A stretch of 64,000 nucleotides of DNA from positions 33,200,767 through 33,264,766 of the forward strand of contig NW_026623089.1 of assembly GCF_023065955.2 (NCBI RefSeq), in the 5' to 3' direction. How positions within the stretch are numbered: position 1 is the first letter of the stretch; each line of letters begins with the position of its first letter. Shown here one piece after another: positions 45,787 through 57,621 of this stretch. The notes beneath the pieces are model-generated. The model searched no databases, had not been told where the DNA came from, and was given only the letters and a program-made list of their open reading frames with translations. Made by a program: the position numbers and the translations under genes. The stretch is from Ursus arctos (taxonomy: Eukaryota; Chordata; Mammalia; Carnivora; Ursidae).

Positions 45787-46475
45787 CTTCTAAGGCCCAA
45801 TAAATGTAAGTACTCTCATTCTCCTTCCTCAACTCAGTACTAAAATGACACTCATTCAACTCTTGATTGCTCCACACAGATTTTTCAATAATTTTTTCAA
45901 GTTCACTCCACTTAATTTATTATCTATTTCTGTTTCCCCCCCCCCCCCCGCCAGGGTTTCTTCAAGCTTTTCATCATATTCTTCTAAAATTAACACCTCA
46001 TTCTCAAAAATCTTCATTTTCTCAGCAACCTTCCCCAGGTGACCACCTTCTCCCCTCTGCCCTTGCATTGTATTTCCTGCAAACAACATATTCCTGGAAA
46101 ACCATTTATTCAGACTTAGTGATTTGGACATAGCCATTTATTTGATTCAACCATCTCCTTATTGTTCTAATTTCACTTTCAAATTCTATTTCCTTGGTTA
46201 TTTGCTTCTCAGATTACAGATCACTTTTTTCCAGAAAGGAGGAAAAAAAATTGAACACATGTCATAGCACTGAAGTATTTTCCCCAATCCTTTCTTATGA
46301 AAGTAGTTCAGCTGAAACTGTACGTTTAAGATCTGTTCAATTTCCTGAAGGCAAACTAAGCTTCAATTAAAAAAAAAAAAAATTGAGCCAGCCATTTTTT
46401 TTCTCCTCTAAAGAAAACAAAAGTTTCTCCCTAGTCCTCAGTTGATATTCCTAACAAGGGACCTTACTAGACATA
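45787..46475. other. Stretch with no recognised gene
   Basis: Pyrimidine-rich with a C-tract (about 45936-45949). The complementary 83-93 aa open frames on both strands are composition artefacts. Confidence 0.45.
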
Positions 46476-46479
46476 AGGA

Positions 46480-46560
46480 ATAACAATAGCTAACATTTAT
46501 AGAGTCTTTGTTATAAACGAAGCACTGTTCCATGCACTTGACATTTAATATTTTTTAACA
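46480..46560 (-). repeat. MIR fragment
   Basis: aatagctaacatttatagag then aagcactgttccatgcactt. Confidence 0.6.
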
Positions 46561-46789
46561 ATGATTCCCCAGCCTGCTCAAAAGGAAATTGCTGGGTAAA
46601 AGTAGTAGTTCATTACCTTGTCTTCTATTTGCTCTTTTTTCTGTTATGTACCAGGGAAAATCTTGGTCCTAGGTTTCCCAATCCCTGGTTTTGAATATTC
46701 ACACCCAAAGTCACTAATCTTTCTTGTTAACACCTTGTAGTTGGCCCTTGATTAATTCAATCAGTGATTAGCACTTCTACAATAAGTGT

Positions 46790-47520
46790 TAATCTCTCTT
46801 TTAAAATACCTCAAAGCTCGGCCCTTTATTGAGGCTTTCTGCCCCAATCACAGTATACAGGAGAGGATTTCCCTATTGTGAGTGATATCTACAAGGCATT
46901 TCCCATGCACACCACCAGCTTGGGAAAGGCCTGCTTCAAAGTCCTTTGTGCAATCACAGCATCGAATCATGGGCTCACGTTTGCACCCACCACATGCAAT
47001 AGACTCCAACTGTGTACAGCTATTAATTATGCTAAGAGCAGGGGGCCAGCTACTTCAACACCAAAAGTGCATAAAACTCCAGAAGGCGACCTCAGCAGCT
47101 TAGTCTGGGCGGAGGAGATTCCCTGCTAGGCACTGCTCTCTGGTTCCCAGCCGCGCAGACGCTAAACTGGTCAAGCATGAGAACTAGGGCCTTCTTAGAA
47201 GCAGCCAGCGCAACCTCAAGTGCCTCAGCTGGCAGGTGTGAAGGCCTTCAGCTCCCCAAGAGCAGTTTCCTCCCTGACAATGTATGAACTAATGCATAAT
47301 TTCGGGGATGTACCCTGCAATTGTCCTTTCCATTTCACAAGTGAGGCTACGGGTTTACTTTAGAGGCATTTGTCAAGGCTCACACTCTCCAAGTAGCAAG
47401 TCCTGAGAAGGCACCCCACGTGAAGAAAGACAAACAAGCTAACTCTTCCTTTTCCATTTAAAAGAGAACAGCTTTGATCTTAGTTGCATGGTAAGTGGTC
47501 AGCTTTCCTTGCAGGCTGTA
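46790..47520. promoter_or_regulatory. Candidate conserved non-coding block
   Basis: Unique sequence of moderate GC with TTTGTGCAATCA near 46943 (close to the C/EBP consensus) and TTAATTATGC near 47020 (homeodomain). No splice-flanked open frame. Weak, motif-based call. Confidence 0.25.
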
Positions 47521-47729
47521 GTTTCAACACTTTATAAAGTTTTGTATAAAGGCCAACTTCTCCATGCCCTCCACGACTTGTAGCCCCAGGGGAAGAGGGC
47601 TCTCCACATAAAGGGATATTCTAAGAGAGCATTCCAACTAATTTAAATATTTTTCTTTATAGCACAGCAGTGATGTCACAACCCCACCTTTAGGATGCAT
47701 TTACCCATTAGCCCATTCTTTCCAGTCAT

Positions 47730-47865
47730 CAACTCTTTGACACAGCAGATATCCTCATTCCATTTTACAGATAATGTGAAAGCCCAAAGAGATCCAGTGA
47801 CCTAATTCACATAACCATGTTACTGAGTGGAGGGTGATTTATACTCAGGTCCCTCCAGCTTAGGT
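47730..47865 (-). repeat. MIR fragment
   Basis: tcctcattccattttacaga, then aacccatgttactgagtgg-like and atactcaggtccctccagct. Confidence 0.7.
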
Positions 47866-48249
47866 GGCCAAAAGCATAACCATGCTCTGTTGGGCTCGTT
47901 TTCAATCAGTGGGATCAGAACTTGGTATAAGCTATTTATCAAGGGTTATCAAGCAGCAGAGCAAGGGTTAGGAAAAAATCAGAAAGCATTACGGTTCACT
48001 AGGTTAAAGGGAAAATACATTTAAATGCACATTCCCAGATCTCACTCCATGGCAGAACCAAAGGACTTGAGGACCCACAAGCCACAAGCCATGTGGCTCT
48101 ACTTCTACCAATGGTGGTAGAAGCCCATTACACAAAGACCCATGGAACTGGGGAAGAGAGAAGTGGGAATTCCAAAGCAGGAGTCAAGGGCAACCATAAG
48201 TGAGTGCATGCTTTCACTGCACTTTACCCTCACGCTCTCCTAGACCAGA

Positions 48250-48440
48250 TGGACCTGGACTGATGCATGGTTCTTGAGCTTTAAAGTAAGACTGTGGAGG
48301 TCGGGTGGGGGGATGCTTATTAAAACACAAATTCCTATTCCACCTATTCCTATGTATCAAAATTCATGAAAGTGAGATCTGGGAATATGCATTTAAACAA
48401 GCTTCCCAGGGATTCTGACCACACTTGGAGAGGCAGGGGC
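48250..48440 (+). mobile_element. MER5A-like hAT element
   Basis: gcatggttcttgagctttaa, ttattaaaacacaaattcct, atctgggaatatgcatttaa, cttcccagggattctgacca. The 139-aa antisense open frame overlaps it. Confidence 0.7.
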
Positions 48441-48905
48441 CAGATTGCTGGGGAAGGTCTGCAGGTGTGTGTGGCTTCCTGCAACCAAGACAGCTCAGCT
48501 TGCTTCTGCACTGAATGAGAGCAGAAGAGCAAGAGAAAGCTTTTGCATGAGCTGAAACAGGAAAAGACAGTTATTATAAGTGTGCAAATCCAATGAGAAA
48601 ATGTCCCAACTTTTCCCAGAGAGGGCTCCAGCCCTGCAGAGGTACAGGCATGTGAGCTTAGAGGGAAGACTTGAATACCTGGACATCTACTACCAAACCC
48701 AGGCTGTGGACCAACGAACAAGGTCCTGCTGTAGTGGGGAGGGGAAATGAACAAGAGAGAGCAAACCAAGGAAGAGACTTTCTCTGTATTTTATACCTCA
48801 GCTTTCATTCTAAATGCTACTCACACAAATACACAAAACATGTTTAAAAATTTTTAACAAGAACAGCAGAAACCTTCACACTCTAGGAAAGAATAAGCAA
48901 ATTCA

Positions 48906-49105
48906 GGAGCGCCTGGGTGGCACAGCGGTTAAGTGTCTGCCTTCGGCTCAGGGCGTGATCCTGGCGTTATGGGATCAAGCCCCACATCAGGCTCCTCCTC
49001 TAGGAGCCTGCTTCTTCCTCTCCCACTCCCCCTGCTTGTGTTCCCTCTCTCTCGCTGGCTGTCTCTATCTCTGTCAAATAAATAAATAAAACCTTAAAAA
49101 AAAAA
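48906..49105 (+). mobile_element. CAN SINE, younger subtype
   Basis: gagcgcctgggtggcacagc head and CTCGCTGGCTGTCTCTATCT end. Perfect 18-bp target AAAGAATAAGCAAATTCA at 48888-48905 and 49106-49123. Confidence 0.97.
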
Positions 49106-49269
49106 AAAGAATAAGCAAATTCAAAGAAAGGATATACATGAGTTATTATTTGTTGAGACAGGTAAGCAATGACAAAGCTCAGCCTTAGGAATTAAAGGAA
49201 GATGTCTGTAAAGGCAGGATGGAAACACTAGGGATTATTTTGGAAAACTAATAAGAAGACAAGATACAG

Positions 49270-49440
49270 TTGATATCTTACATGTCCTCAGTAAGCCTCA
49301 GATCCCTCATCTGTAAAGTGGGAATAATAACATAACTTTTGATAGGGTTGTTGAGAGAATTAAATGAGATCATGACAAGTTAAACAGGTTAACAGACATA
49401 TAGTAAATGCTAGTTATTATAGCTCATATCATAGGATTGT
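49270..49440 (+). repeat. MIR fragment
   Basis: cctcatctgtaaagtgggaa, gttgttgagagaattaaatg, catatagtaaatgctagtta. Confidence 0.8.
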
Positions 49441-49813
49441 TAAGTGGACTAAGTAAGGTAATGAAAGCAAAACTCTTGGCATAGCACCTGCACACCATAA
49501 GTAAATTATAACTACAAACACTATTATAAATTGTAAAATAACAGTAGATAATGGAAGGCAAAAATAGGAAGAAAGAACAAGGGCAGTGAATAGAAAACAG
49601 TAACAAATAAAGTAATGTAACTATATCAGTAATCAGTTTAAACATCAATGGTATAAACACATGAATGGAAAGACAGAGATCATCAGAGTAGATAAAAATA
49701 TAAGACCCAACCATATGTTGTCTACAAGAAACCCACTTTAAATATAAGGACATAAATAGAGTAAATGGATCGAGAAAAATATACTACGATAACACTAATA
49801 AGAAAGCAGAAGT

Positions 49814-50015
49814 GGGGCGCCTGGGTGGCATAGCAGTTAAGCGTCTGCCTTCGGCTCAGGGCGTGATCCCGGCGTTCTGGGATTGAGCCCCACATCGGGC
49901 TCCTCCACTATGAGCCTGCTTCTTCCTCTCCCACCCCCCCTGCTTGTGTTCCCTCTCTCGCTGGCTGTCTCTATCTCTGTCGAATAAATAACTTAAAAAA
50001 AAATCTTAAAAAAAA
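49814..50015 (+). mobile_element. CAN SINE, younger subtype
   Basis: ggggcgcctgggtggcatag head. Perfect 17-bp target AATAAGAAAGCAGAAGT at 49797-49813 and 50016-50032, inside the L1 endonuclease region. Confidence 0.97.
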
Positions 50016-51168
50016 AATAAGAAAGCAGAAGTAGCTATATTAATTTCAGACAGAGCAGACGTCAATGCAAGAAAAATTATCAGAAATAAAGAAGGTTACA
50101 TAATGATAAAATTCTCCAAGAAGACATAACAATCCTTAATGTGTATGCACCAAACAACAGAGCATCTATCTACATGAGGTAAAAATTAATAGAACTGTAT
50201 GAAGAAACAGATGAATCCATTACCATAGTTACAGAGTTGAACACTCCTTCAGAAGTGGACAGATTCAGCAGGCAGAAAATCAATAATGACACTGTGAACT
50301 TAACATCATCATCAATCAAGTGTATATAATCAACATCTATAGACTTCCTCATCCAACAAGAGCAGAATACATTTTCTTGTCAAGCTCACATAGATCATTC
50401 ACCAAGACAGATCACATTCTGGGCCATAAAACATATTTCAACAGATTTAAAAGAAGAGAAATCATACAATGTCTGCTCTCAGACCACAGTGGAACTAAAC
50501 TAGAAATCAACAACAGAAAGATAACTGGAAAATCCCAAATACTTGCAGATTAAACAACACAATTCTATATAACCCATGGGTCCAAAAAAAAAAAATCTGA
50601 AGAGAAATTAAAATAATTTTTTTAACTAAATGAAAATACATTTTATTAAAATTTGTGGGATGCAGTGAAAGCAGTGCTTAGTGGGAAATTTATAGCACTG
50701 AATGCACATATTACAAAAGAAGATTAGAAAATCAATACTCTAAGCTTCCACTTTAGGAAACTAGAAATAGAAAACCAAATTAAATCCAAGTCAATCAGAG
50801 GAAAATAAATAATAAGAATTAGAACAGAAATCAATGAAATTGAAAATAGGAAATCAATAGAGAAAAATCAATGAACCCAAAACCTACTTCTTTGAAAAGA
50901 TCAATAAAATCCCTAAGCATTTGGCCAGACCAACTAAAAGAAAAAGAAAGGACACAAACTACTAATGCCAGAAATGAAAGACAGGACATCACCACAGATT
51001 CCTTGGGCCTTAAAAGGATGATAAAAGAATATTATAAACAACTCTATGCCCACACATTTGATAACCTAGATGAAATGAACAATTCCTTGAAAAACACAAC
51101 CTGCCAAAACTCACACAAGAAGAGATAGTCAATATGAATAGGTGTATATCTATTAAAGAAAGTGAATA

Positions 51169-51364
51169 GGGGCACCTGGGTGACTCAGTCATTAGGTTTC
51201 TGCCTTCGGCTCAGGTCATGATCCCAGGGTTCTGGGATAGAGCCAGCATCAGGCTCCCTGCTCAGCAGGAAGCCTTCTTCTCCCTCTCCCACTTCCCCTG
51301 CTTGTGTTCCCGCTCTCAATGTGTCTCTCTCTATCCAATAAATAAATAAAATCTTAAAAAAAAA
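51169..51364 (+). mobile_element. CAN SINE in L1
   Basis: ggggcacctgggtgactcag head; standard tail. Residual target GTGAATA against TTGAATA. Confidence 0.92.
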
Positions 51365-51581
51365 ATTGAATAAAACAGAAAAGTGCCAGGCCCAGATGGA
51401 CCCACTGGTGAATTCTACCAAAAATTTAAGAAAGAAATTTTATCAATTCTCTATCCTCTTTCAAAGGATATCATCCTTCAGAGGATAGAAGCAGAGGGAA
51501 TACTTCTGAATTCATTCTATGGGGCCAGCATTACCCTAATACCAAAACCAGATAAAGATATTGCAAGAAAAGAAAACTGCA

Positions 51582-51778
51582 GGGGCGCATGGGTGGCTCA
51601 GTCATTAAGCATCTGCCTTCGGCTTGGGTCATGATCCCAGCGTTCAGGGATCGAGCCCCACATCGGGCTCCCTGCTTGGCGGGGAGTCTGCTTCTCCCTC
51701 TCCCACTCCCACTGCTTGTGTTCCCTCTCTCACTGCCTCTCTCTCTGTCAAATAAATAAATAAAATCTTAAAAAAGAA
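51582..51778 (+). mobile_element. CAN SINE in L1
   Basis: Perfect 17-bp target AAGAAAAGAAAACTGCA at 51565-51581 and 51779-51795. Confidence 0.95.
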
Positions 51779-51881
51779 AAGAAAAGAAAACTGCAAAACA
51801 ATATCTCTTATAAACACAGATGCAAAACTCCTCAAGAAAATATTAGCAAATTGAACCCAACAATGTATAAAAGGAATTGTA

Positions 51882-52079
51882 GGGGCGCCTGGGTGGCACA
51901 GCGGTTAAGCATCTGCCTTCGGCTCAGGGCGTGATCCCGGTGTTGTGGGATCGAGCCCCACATCAGGCTCCTCCACCATGAGCCTGCTTCTTCCTCTCCC
52001 ACTCCCCCTGCTTGTGTTCCCTCTCTCACTGGCTGTCTCTCTCTCTGTCAAATAAATAAATATCTTAAAAAAAAAAAAA
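51882..52079 (+). mobile_element. CAN SINE, younger subtype, in L1
   Basis: ggggcgcctgggtggcacag head. Perfect 13-bp target AAAAGGAATTGTA at 51869-51881 and 52080-52092, only 87 bp after the previous SINE's right target copy. Confidence 0.96.
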
Positions 52080-52888
52080 AAAAGGAATTGTACACCATAA
52101 CCAAGTGGGACTTGTCCCAGGTATGCAAGAGTGGTTCACCATTCAAAAATCAATTAATATGATCTATCATATCAACAGGCCCAGGAGGAAAAATCACATG
52201 ACCATATCAATAGATGCAGAAAAGGCATTTGACAAAATTCAACACCAATTCATGATAAAAAAAAATCTCTCAGTAAACTAGGAGGAGGAGATCTTCCTCA
52301 ACTTAATAAAGAATAACCATAAAAAAACCTACAACTAACATCACACTTAATGGTAAGAAACTTAAAGCTCTCCCACTAACCAAGAACAAGGCAAAAATGT
52401 CCCCTCTCATCATTTGTTTTTAACATCATACTGGAGGTTCTGGATAATGCAATAAGAGAAGAAAAGGAAATGAAAAATATACTCACTGGGAAGGAAAAAA
52501 TAAAATTGTCTTTGTTCAAAGATGATATGATTATCTACATAGAAAATCTGAAAGGACTGACAAAAAAATCTCCCATAAATAATGAGTGATTATAGCAAGA
52601 TTTCAGGATTCAAGTTTAATATACAAAATCAATCTCTTTCCTATAATACCAGCAACAAACAACTTGGGATTCGAAATTTAAAAAACATAATACCATTTAC
52701 ATTATCACATATTATATTACCCCCCAAAAATGAAATACTTAGGTATAAATCTAACAAAATACGTACAAGATATGTGCAAGAGGAAAACTACAAAACTCTG
52801 ATGAATCAAAGAACTAAATGAATGGAGAGATATTTCATATTCATTCATAGATAGGAAGACTCAGAATTGTTAAGATGTCAGTTCTTCT

Positions 52889-53113
52889 GGGCACCTGGGT
52901 GGTTTGGTTGGTTAAGCGTCTGTCTTCAGCTCAGGTCATGATGCCGGAGTCCTAGGATCGAGCCCCATGTTGGGCTCCCTGCTCGGCAGGAAGTCTGCTT
53001 CTCCCTCTCCCTCTGCCGCTACCCCCTGGCTCATGATCTCCCTTTCTCTCTCTCTCGCTCTCGCTCTTGCTCACGTTCTATCTCAAATAAATAAAATCTT
53101 AAAAAAAAAAAAA
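52889..53113 (+). mobile_element. CAN SINE in L1
   Basis: Diverged head (ggcacctgggtggtttggtt) but a perfect 17-bp target AAGATGTCAGTTCTTCT at 52872-52888 and 53114-53130. The CT block is expanded. Confidence 0.95.
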
Positions 53114-53858
53114 AAGATGTCAGTTCTTCTCAACTTGATTTATAGATTTAGGTTATTCCTCATCAAAATCCCAGCAGGTTATATTTTGTAGATTTTGACA
53201 TACTGATATTAAAGTTTATATGTAGAAGCAAAAGACCCAGAATAGCCAACACAATGCTGAAGGAGAAGAACAAAGTTGGAGAATTGACAATACCCAGCTT
53301 CAAGTGTTACTATAAAGCTGCAGTAATCAAGACAAGTGTTGTATTGGCAAAGAATAGACAAGTAGATCAATGGAGCAGAACAGACCCACATAAATAGACC
53401 CACATAAATATAGTGAACTAATCTTTGACAAAGGAGCCAAGACAATACAAGAAAACAACAATAGTCCTTTCAACAACTGGACATCCACATGCAAAATAAT
53501 GACTCTAGATAACAGATATTATACCTTTCAAATTAACTCAAAATGCATCATAGATCCAAATGTAAAACACAAAACTGTAAAACTCTTAGAAAATAACATA
53601 GGAGAAAACCTAGATGACTTTGGGTATGGCAATGACTTTTTAGATACAACTCTAAAGTCGTTATCCATGAAAGAAAGAATTTGTAAACTGGACTTCATTA
53701 AAATTAAGTTCTACTCTGTGAAAGACAAAATCAAGAGAATGAGAAAACAAGACCAAAAAATGGGAGAAAATATTTGCAAAATACATATGTGAGAAAGAAC
53801 TGTTGTCTAAAATAACACAAAGAACTTTAAAAACTCAACAGTAATAAATGAACAATCT

Positions 53859-53971
53859 TACACTGTGAAGAGCATAGCATTATGTATAGAGAAGTGAAAT
53901 CACTATGTTTTACACCTGAAACTAATGTAACATTGTGTGTCAACTATACTCAAATTAAAAAAAATTTTTTT
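53859..53971 (+). mobile_element. Carnivore L1 3' end nested in the old L1
   Basis: tacactgtgaagagcatagc ... gtgtgtcaactatactcaaa and poly(A): the same 3' terminus as at 31910-32250, here only about 113 bp. Target AATGAACAATCT / AATGAACAACCT. Confidence 0.85.
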
Positions 53972-54197
53972 TAATGAACAACCTGATTAATAAATGGGCA
54001 AGAGATTGGAACATACCACTAGAGAAGATATATAGATGGCAAATAAGCATATGAAAAGATGCTCAACATCCTTAGTCATTAGGGAATTGCAAATTAAAAC
54101 AAAAATGGGATAACACTACACACCAATTTGAATGGTCAGAATCCAAAACACTAACACCACCAAATGTGGGCAAGGACATGGAGCAAAAGGAACTCTC

Positions 54198-54463
54198 GGG
54201 GCACCTGGCTGGCTCAGTCAGTAAAGCATGCAACTCTTGGTCTCAGGGTCGTGAGTTCAAGCCCCATGATGGGTAGAGAGATTACTTAAAAATAAAAATT
54301 AAAAATAAAAATCTTTGGGGCACTGGGGTGGCTGTCATTTAAGTGTCCAACTTAGATCTTGTTCTCAGCATGATGGGCTTGAGCCTGCATTGGGCTCTGT
54401 GCTGGGCGTGGAGCCTACTTTAAAAAAATAAAATAAATCTTCAAGAAAAAAACAAAACAAAAC
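54198..54463 (+). mobile_element. Two tandem short CAN SINEs in one target
   Basis: Copy one at 54198-54315 and copy two at 54318-54450, both short-form and head to tail. A single 10-bp target AGGAACTCTC (54188-54197, 54464-54473) encloses the pair. Confidence 0.88.
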
Positions 54464-54959
54464 AGGAACTCTCACTCGTTGCTGATGGAAATGCAAAATG
54501 ATACAGACACTTTGGAAGACAGCTTGGTGGTTTCTTACAAAACTAAACATGTTCCTACCACATGATCCAGCCATTGTGCTCCTTGGTATTTACCCAAATG
54601 AGCTGAAAACATATGTCCACACAAAAACCTGCATATGAATGTTTATAGCAACTTTACTCATAACTGCCAAAACGTGGAAACAACTGAGATTTCCTTCACT
54701 AGGTGAATGGATAAACTGTGGTATACACAGACAATGAAATAGTATTCAGCACTAAAAGGAAATGAGCAATTGGGGAGGCTATGCCTGTATGGGGGCAAGG
54801 GGTTTATGCAAGATCTCTATACCCTACATTCAATTTTGCTGTGAACCTGAAACTGCACTAAAAAATAAAGTTTTTTTTTTAAATATATAAATAAAATGTC
54901 ATAATTATCACAGAGCACTTGGTCTTCCAAAATGCTTTCAAATTTATAATGAAAATTTT

Positions 54960-55167
54960 ATTTATTTATTTATTTATTTTTAAAGATTTTATTTATTTAT
55001 GTGACAGAGAGACAGCCAGCGAGAGAGGGAACACAGCAGGGGGAGTGGGAGAGGAAAAAGTAGGCTCATAGCGGAGGAGCCTGATGTGGGACTCGATCCC
55101 GGAACGCCAGAATCACGCCCTGAGCCGAAGGCAGACGCTTTAACGACTGCGCTACCCAGGAGCCCCG
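54960..55167 (-). mobile_element. CAN SINE, younger subtype
   Basis: Antisense, with gtgacagagagacagccagc and GCGCTACCCAGGAGCCCC. Perfect 13-bp target ATAATGAAAATTT (54946-54958 and 55168-55180). Confidence 0.95.
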
Positions 55168-55346
55168 ATAATGAAAATTTAAAAATATCCACATGGTGAC
55201 CATGTTATAAAAGAGAAATTTAAAAGACCAGTAGTCTTAACGTTAGTGCCCAAGAAAACACTGAGGAAAAAATTAATAACCCAATTTTCAAACCCCACAA
55301 GAGAACAAAGTACATGATACTGATTTTATCAAGAAATTTCTGGTCA

Positions 55347-55617
55347 GGGGCACCTGGGTTGCTCAATCAGTTAAGCATCCAACTCTTGGTTTCAGCTCAG
55401 GTCATGATCTCAGGATCATGAGATGAGCCCTGTGTCCAGCTCTGTGCTCAGTGCAGAGGCTGCTTGAGATTCTTTCTCTCTTCCTCTCCCTCTCTCTCCC
55501 TGTCTGCCCCTCCCTGCACTTATGCATGTGTGCACGCACGCTCTCTCTCACTCTAAAATAAATAAATAAATAAACAAATAAATAAATAAACAAACAAACA
55601 AACAAATGTTAAAAAAA
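55347..55617 (+). mobile_element. CAN SINE with an expanded AAAT/AAAC tail
   Basis: Sense copy starting ggggcacctgggttgctcaa. The tail 55556-55607 is (AAAT)n then (AAAC)n. AAGAAATTTCTGGTCA before, AAGAAAATTCTGGTCA after. Confidence 0.94.
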
Positions 55618-56105
55618 AAAGAAAATTCTGGTCAGGCAAAGACGATAGATTATACAGAGTAGCAGCTGCAGAGCAGAATTGATCTGGCTAATTATAGTGA
55701 GACTTTTGTCCCACATCCTTCAGCTTGCTAAAAGGTCAGGAAATAGGAGTTTGGTGACATTGTTCTTGGTTGAAAAGGCAAAGATTCCCACTGAATTAAA
55801 CAACTGAGGAGAGTTTAGAGAAGTTATTAGTGGGTCCAATGGTATTTAAAGGGTCTATGGGGTAGAGTCTTTAACACAGGAAAAAAGAAGGACACTGCCA
55901 AGGCTGTGGAAATGTCAGAGGGAACAGGTATGCTAACAGGCAACCCACTTTGGCAGGTCTTAACCACAGCTCTCTGAGAACTTCTCCTGAGAGGCCCTGA
56001 CCCAGCTGGAGAAACACTGGTCTGGATTGTTCCGACCTTGTTGAAGTAAGAATCATGTGAAGCAGAAACAAAGACCAGATATGTACTTCTCTTCTTGCTT
56101 CCCTG
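55618..56105. other. Stretch with no recognised gene
   Basis: Two overlapping antisense open frames (55827-56114) have no family resemblance or splice context. The part around 55870-56060 resembles an old hAT-type repeat. Confidence 0.35.
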
Positions 56106-56109
56106 AGTA

Positions 56110-56405
56110 GTCATTCATTCACTCTTCCTTCATCAGTATATACCGATAGAGCACCTCCCATGATCTAGGCTGTGTGCTAGGTGCTGAGGTGGCATCAGTA
56201 AATAGAACAGAGTCCTTGCTTTCATGGAGGGAGATGGAGACAATAAAATGATAAATAAATATGAAATAACATGTCAGGATATGAGAGGGGCTATGGAGCA
56301 GAATAAGGCAGATAAAGGAATAGAGTGATGAGGTATTGGGGTGTTATTTTAGATGAGGCTTCTCTGAGGAGGTAAAGTCTGGGCAGAGACCTGACTGAAG
56401 GGGTT
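56110..56405 (-). repeat. L2 fragment
   Basis: ccatgatctaggctgtgtgc, tagaacagagtccttgcttt, aggcttctctgaggaggtaa and cagagacctgactgaagg: antisense L2. Confidence 0.75.
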
Positions 56406-56489
56406 TTTAAAGACACAGATTCAGTAGTATCATCCACAGGAACATGATGAAATATTTCTGTAGGTATTCTCAAATATGAACTGAAAAGG

Positions 56490-56699
56490 GCCGCCTGGGT
56501 GGCTCAGTCGGTTAAGCATCTGCCTTCAGCTCAGGTCATGATCCCAGAGTCCTGGGATCAACCCTCGCATTGGGCTCCCTGCTTGATGGAGAGCCTGCTT
56601 CTCCCTGTCCGTCTACCATTCCCTCCCACTCATGCTCTCTCCCTCTCACTTGCTCTCGCTCTATCACAAATAAATAAATAAAATCCTTTTAAAAAAAAG
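56490..56699 (+). mobile_element. CAN SINE
   Basis: Near-consensus sense copy. Perfect 15-bp target TATGAACTGAAAAGG at 56475-56489 and 56700-56714. Confidence 0.96.
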
Positions 56700-56784
56700 T
56701 ATGAACTGAAAAGGTGAAAATGTGGTACACAACTGAAAACAAGAAGTTGGGACAGGGAGACTAAGAAATGACAAGCAGAAGAGG

Positions 56785-57035
56785 ATGGTGAAGTTTGGTA
56801 TCAGACAAACCTGGCTGGGTTTGAATCCCTGCCCTGCTGCGTGACCTTTATGAAGTTACTTAACTTCTTTAAGTCAGCCTCAGTTCCCCCATCTGTAAAA
56901 TAAGGACCAACTAAAATATCAACTTTCCTGAGTTATTATAAGACTTATAAGAATTCAATGAAATGATATATATGACTATCAAGCCCAGTGCCTTGTCGTA
57001 CTGTAAAAGTTTTAAAATGATAGCTATTATTATTT
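56785..57035 (+). repeat. MIR, nearly complete
   Basis: gtttggtatcagacaaacct, gtgacctttatgaagttact, ctgagttattataagactta, gtgccttgtcgtactgtaaa in MIR order. Confidence 0.9.
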
Positions 57036-57386
57036 ACCAGAATGTGACAAATTAGTTAGTTTCATTTTCTTGCCCAAAAGAATTAAAAAAAAAAAAGATT
57101 GGCATGCTTAAAAGAGAAGAGGGGTTTTAATCTAGAATCTATGGACCTGTATCTTGAGGATGAGAGTGTCCATGGATTGGTTTTTAAGATGTCTGTAAAT
57201 CCCTGAAACTGTGTGTAAAATGTGGGAGAGTATATGTGTATTTTTCTGAGAAAAGTGTAGCTGGCTTTCATTACATTCTCAAAATAGACAATGACCTCAG
57301 CAGCTAAGAGCTATTGCTTTTCAAGCCAGCATTTCACTGTCTTTGTTGTTTGCCTGATTTTCCATTTCAGGTTAGTCTAGTTTTCT

Positions 57387-57621
57387 TTTTTCTTCCTTTT
57401 TTTTTAAGATTTTATTTATTTATTTATTTACTTACTTACTTACTTACTTACTTAAGAGAAAGAGAGCAAGAGACAGAGCATGAGCAGCAGGGGGAGGGGC
57501 AGAGGGAGAAGCCAACTCCCTGCTGAGCAGGGAGCCCAATGTGGGACTCAGTCCCAGGACCCTGGGATCATGACCTGAGCCAAAGGTAGACACTTAACTG
57601 ACTGAGCCACGCAGGTGTCCC
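57387..57621 (-). mobile_element. CAN SINE
   Basis: Antisense copy with a tail changed to TTTA and then CTTA repeats (57410-57453). Target TTAGTCTAGTTTTCT against TTATTCTAGTATTCT. Confidence 0.93.

Larger units (their letters stand above)
49540..54895 (+). mobile_element. Decayed LINE-1 (L1M-type), heavily interrupted
   Basis: Sense L1. The endonuclease half of ORF2 is at about 49640-50560, the reverse transcriptase half at about 51365-52480, later ORF2 to about 53800, and 3' UTR to the AATAAAG end near 54870. A short peptide around 52515-52526 reads FKDD, the position of the catalytic FADD box, with the alanine codon changed. Many stops and frameshifts; no intact ORF. SINEs at 49814, 51169, 51582, 51882, 52889 and 54198 and a younger L1 tail at 53859 lie inside it. 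Confidence 0.9.

Noticed and set aside
48350..48769. A 139-codon minus-strand open frame
   Set aside because: It runs into a MER5A-like element and resembles no family I know.
48888..52092. Regularly recurring near-identical segments, superficially array-like
   Set aside because: They are dispersed SINE copies with individual target duplications, not a CRISPR or satellite array.
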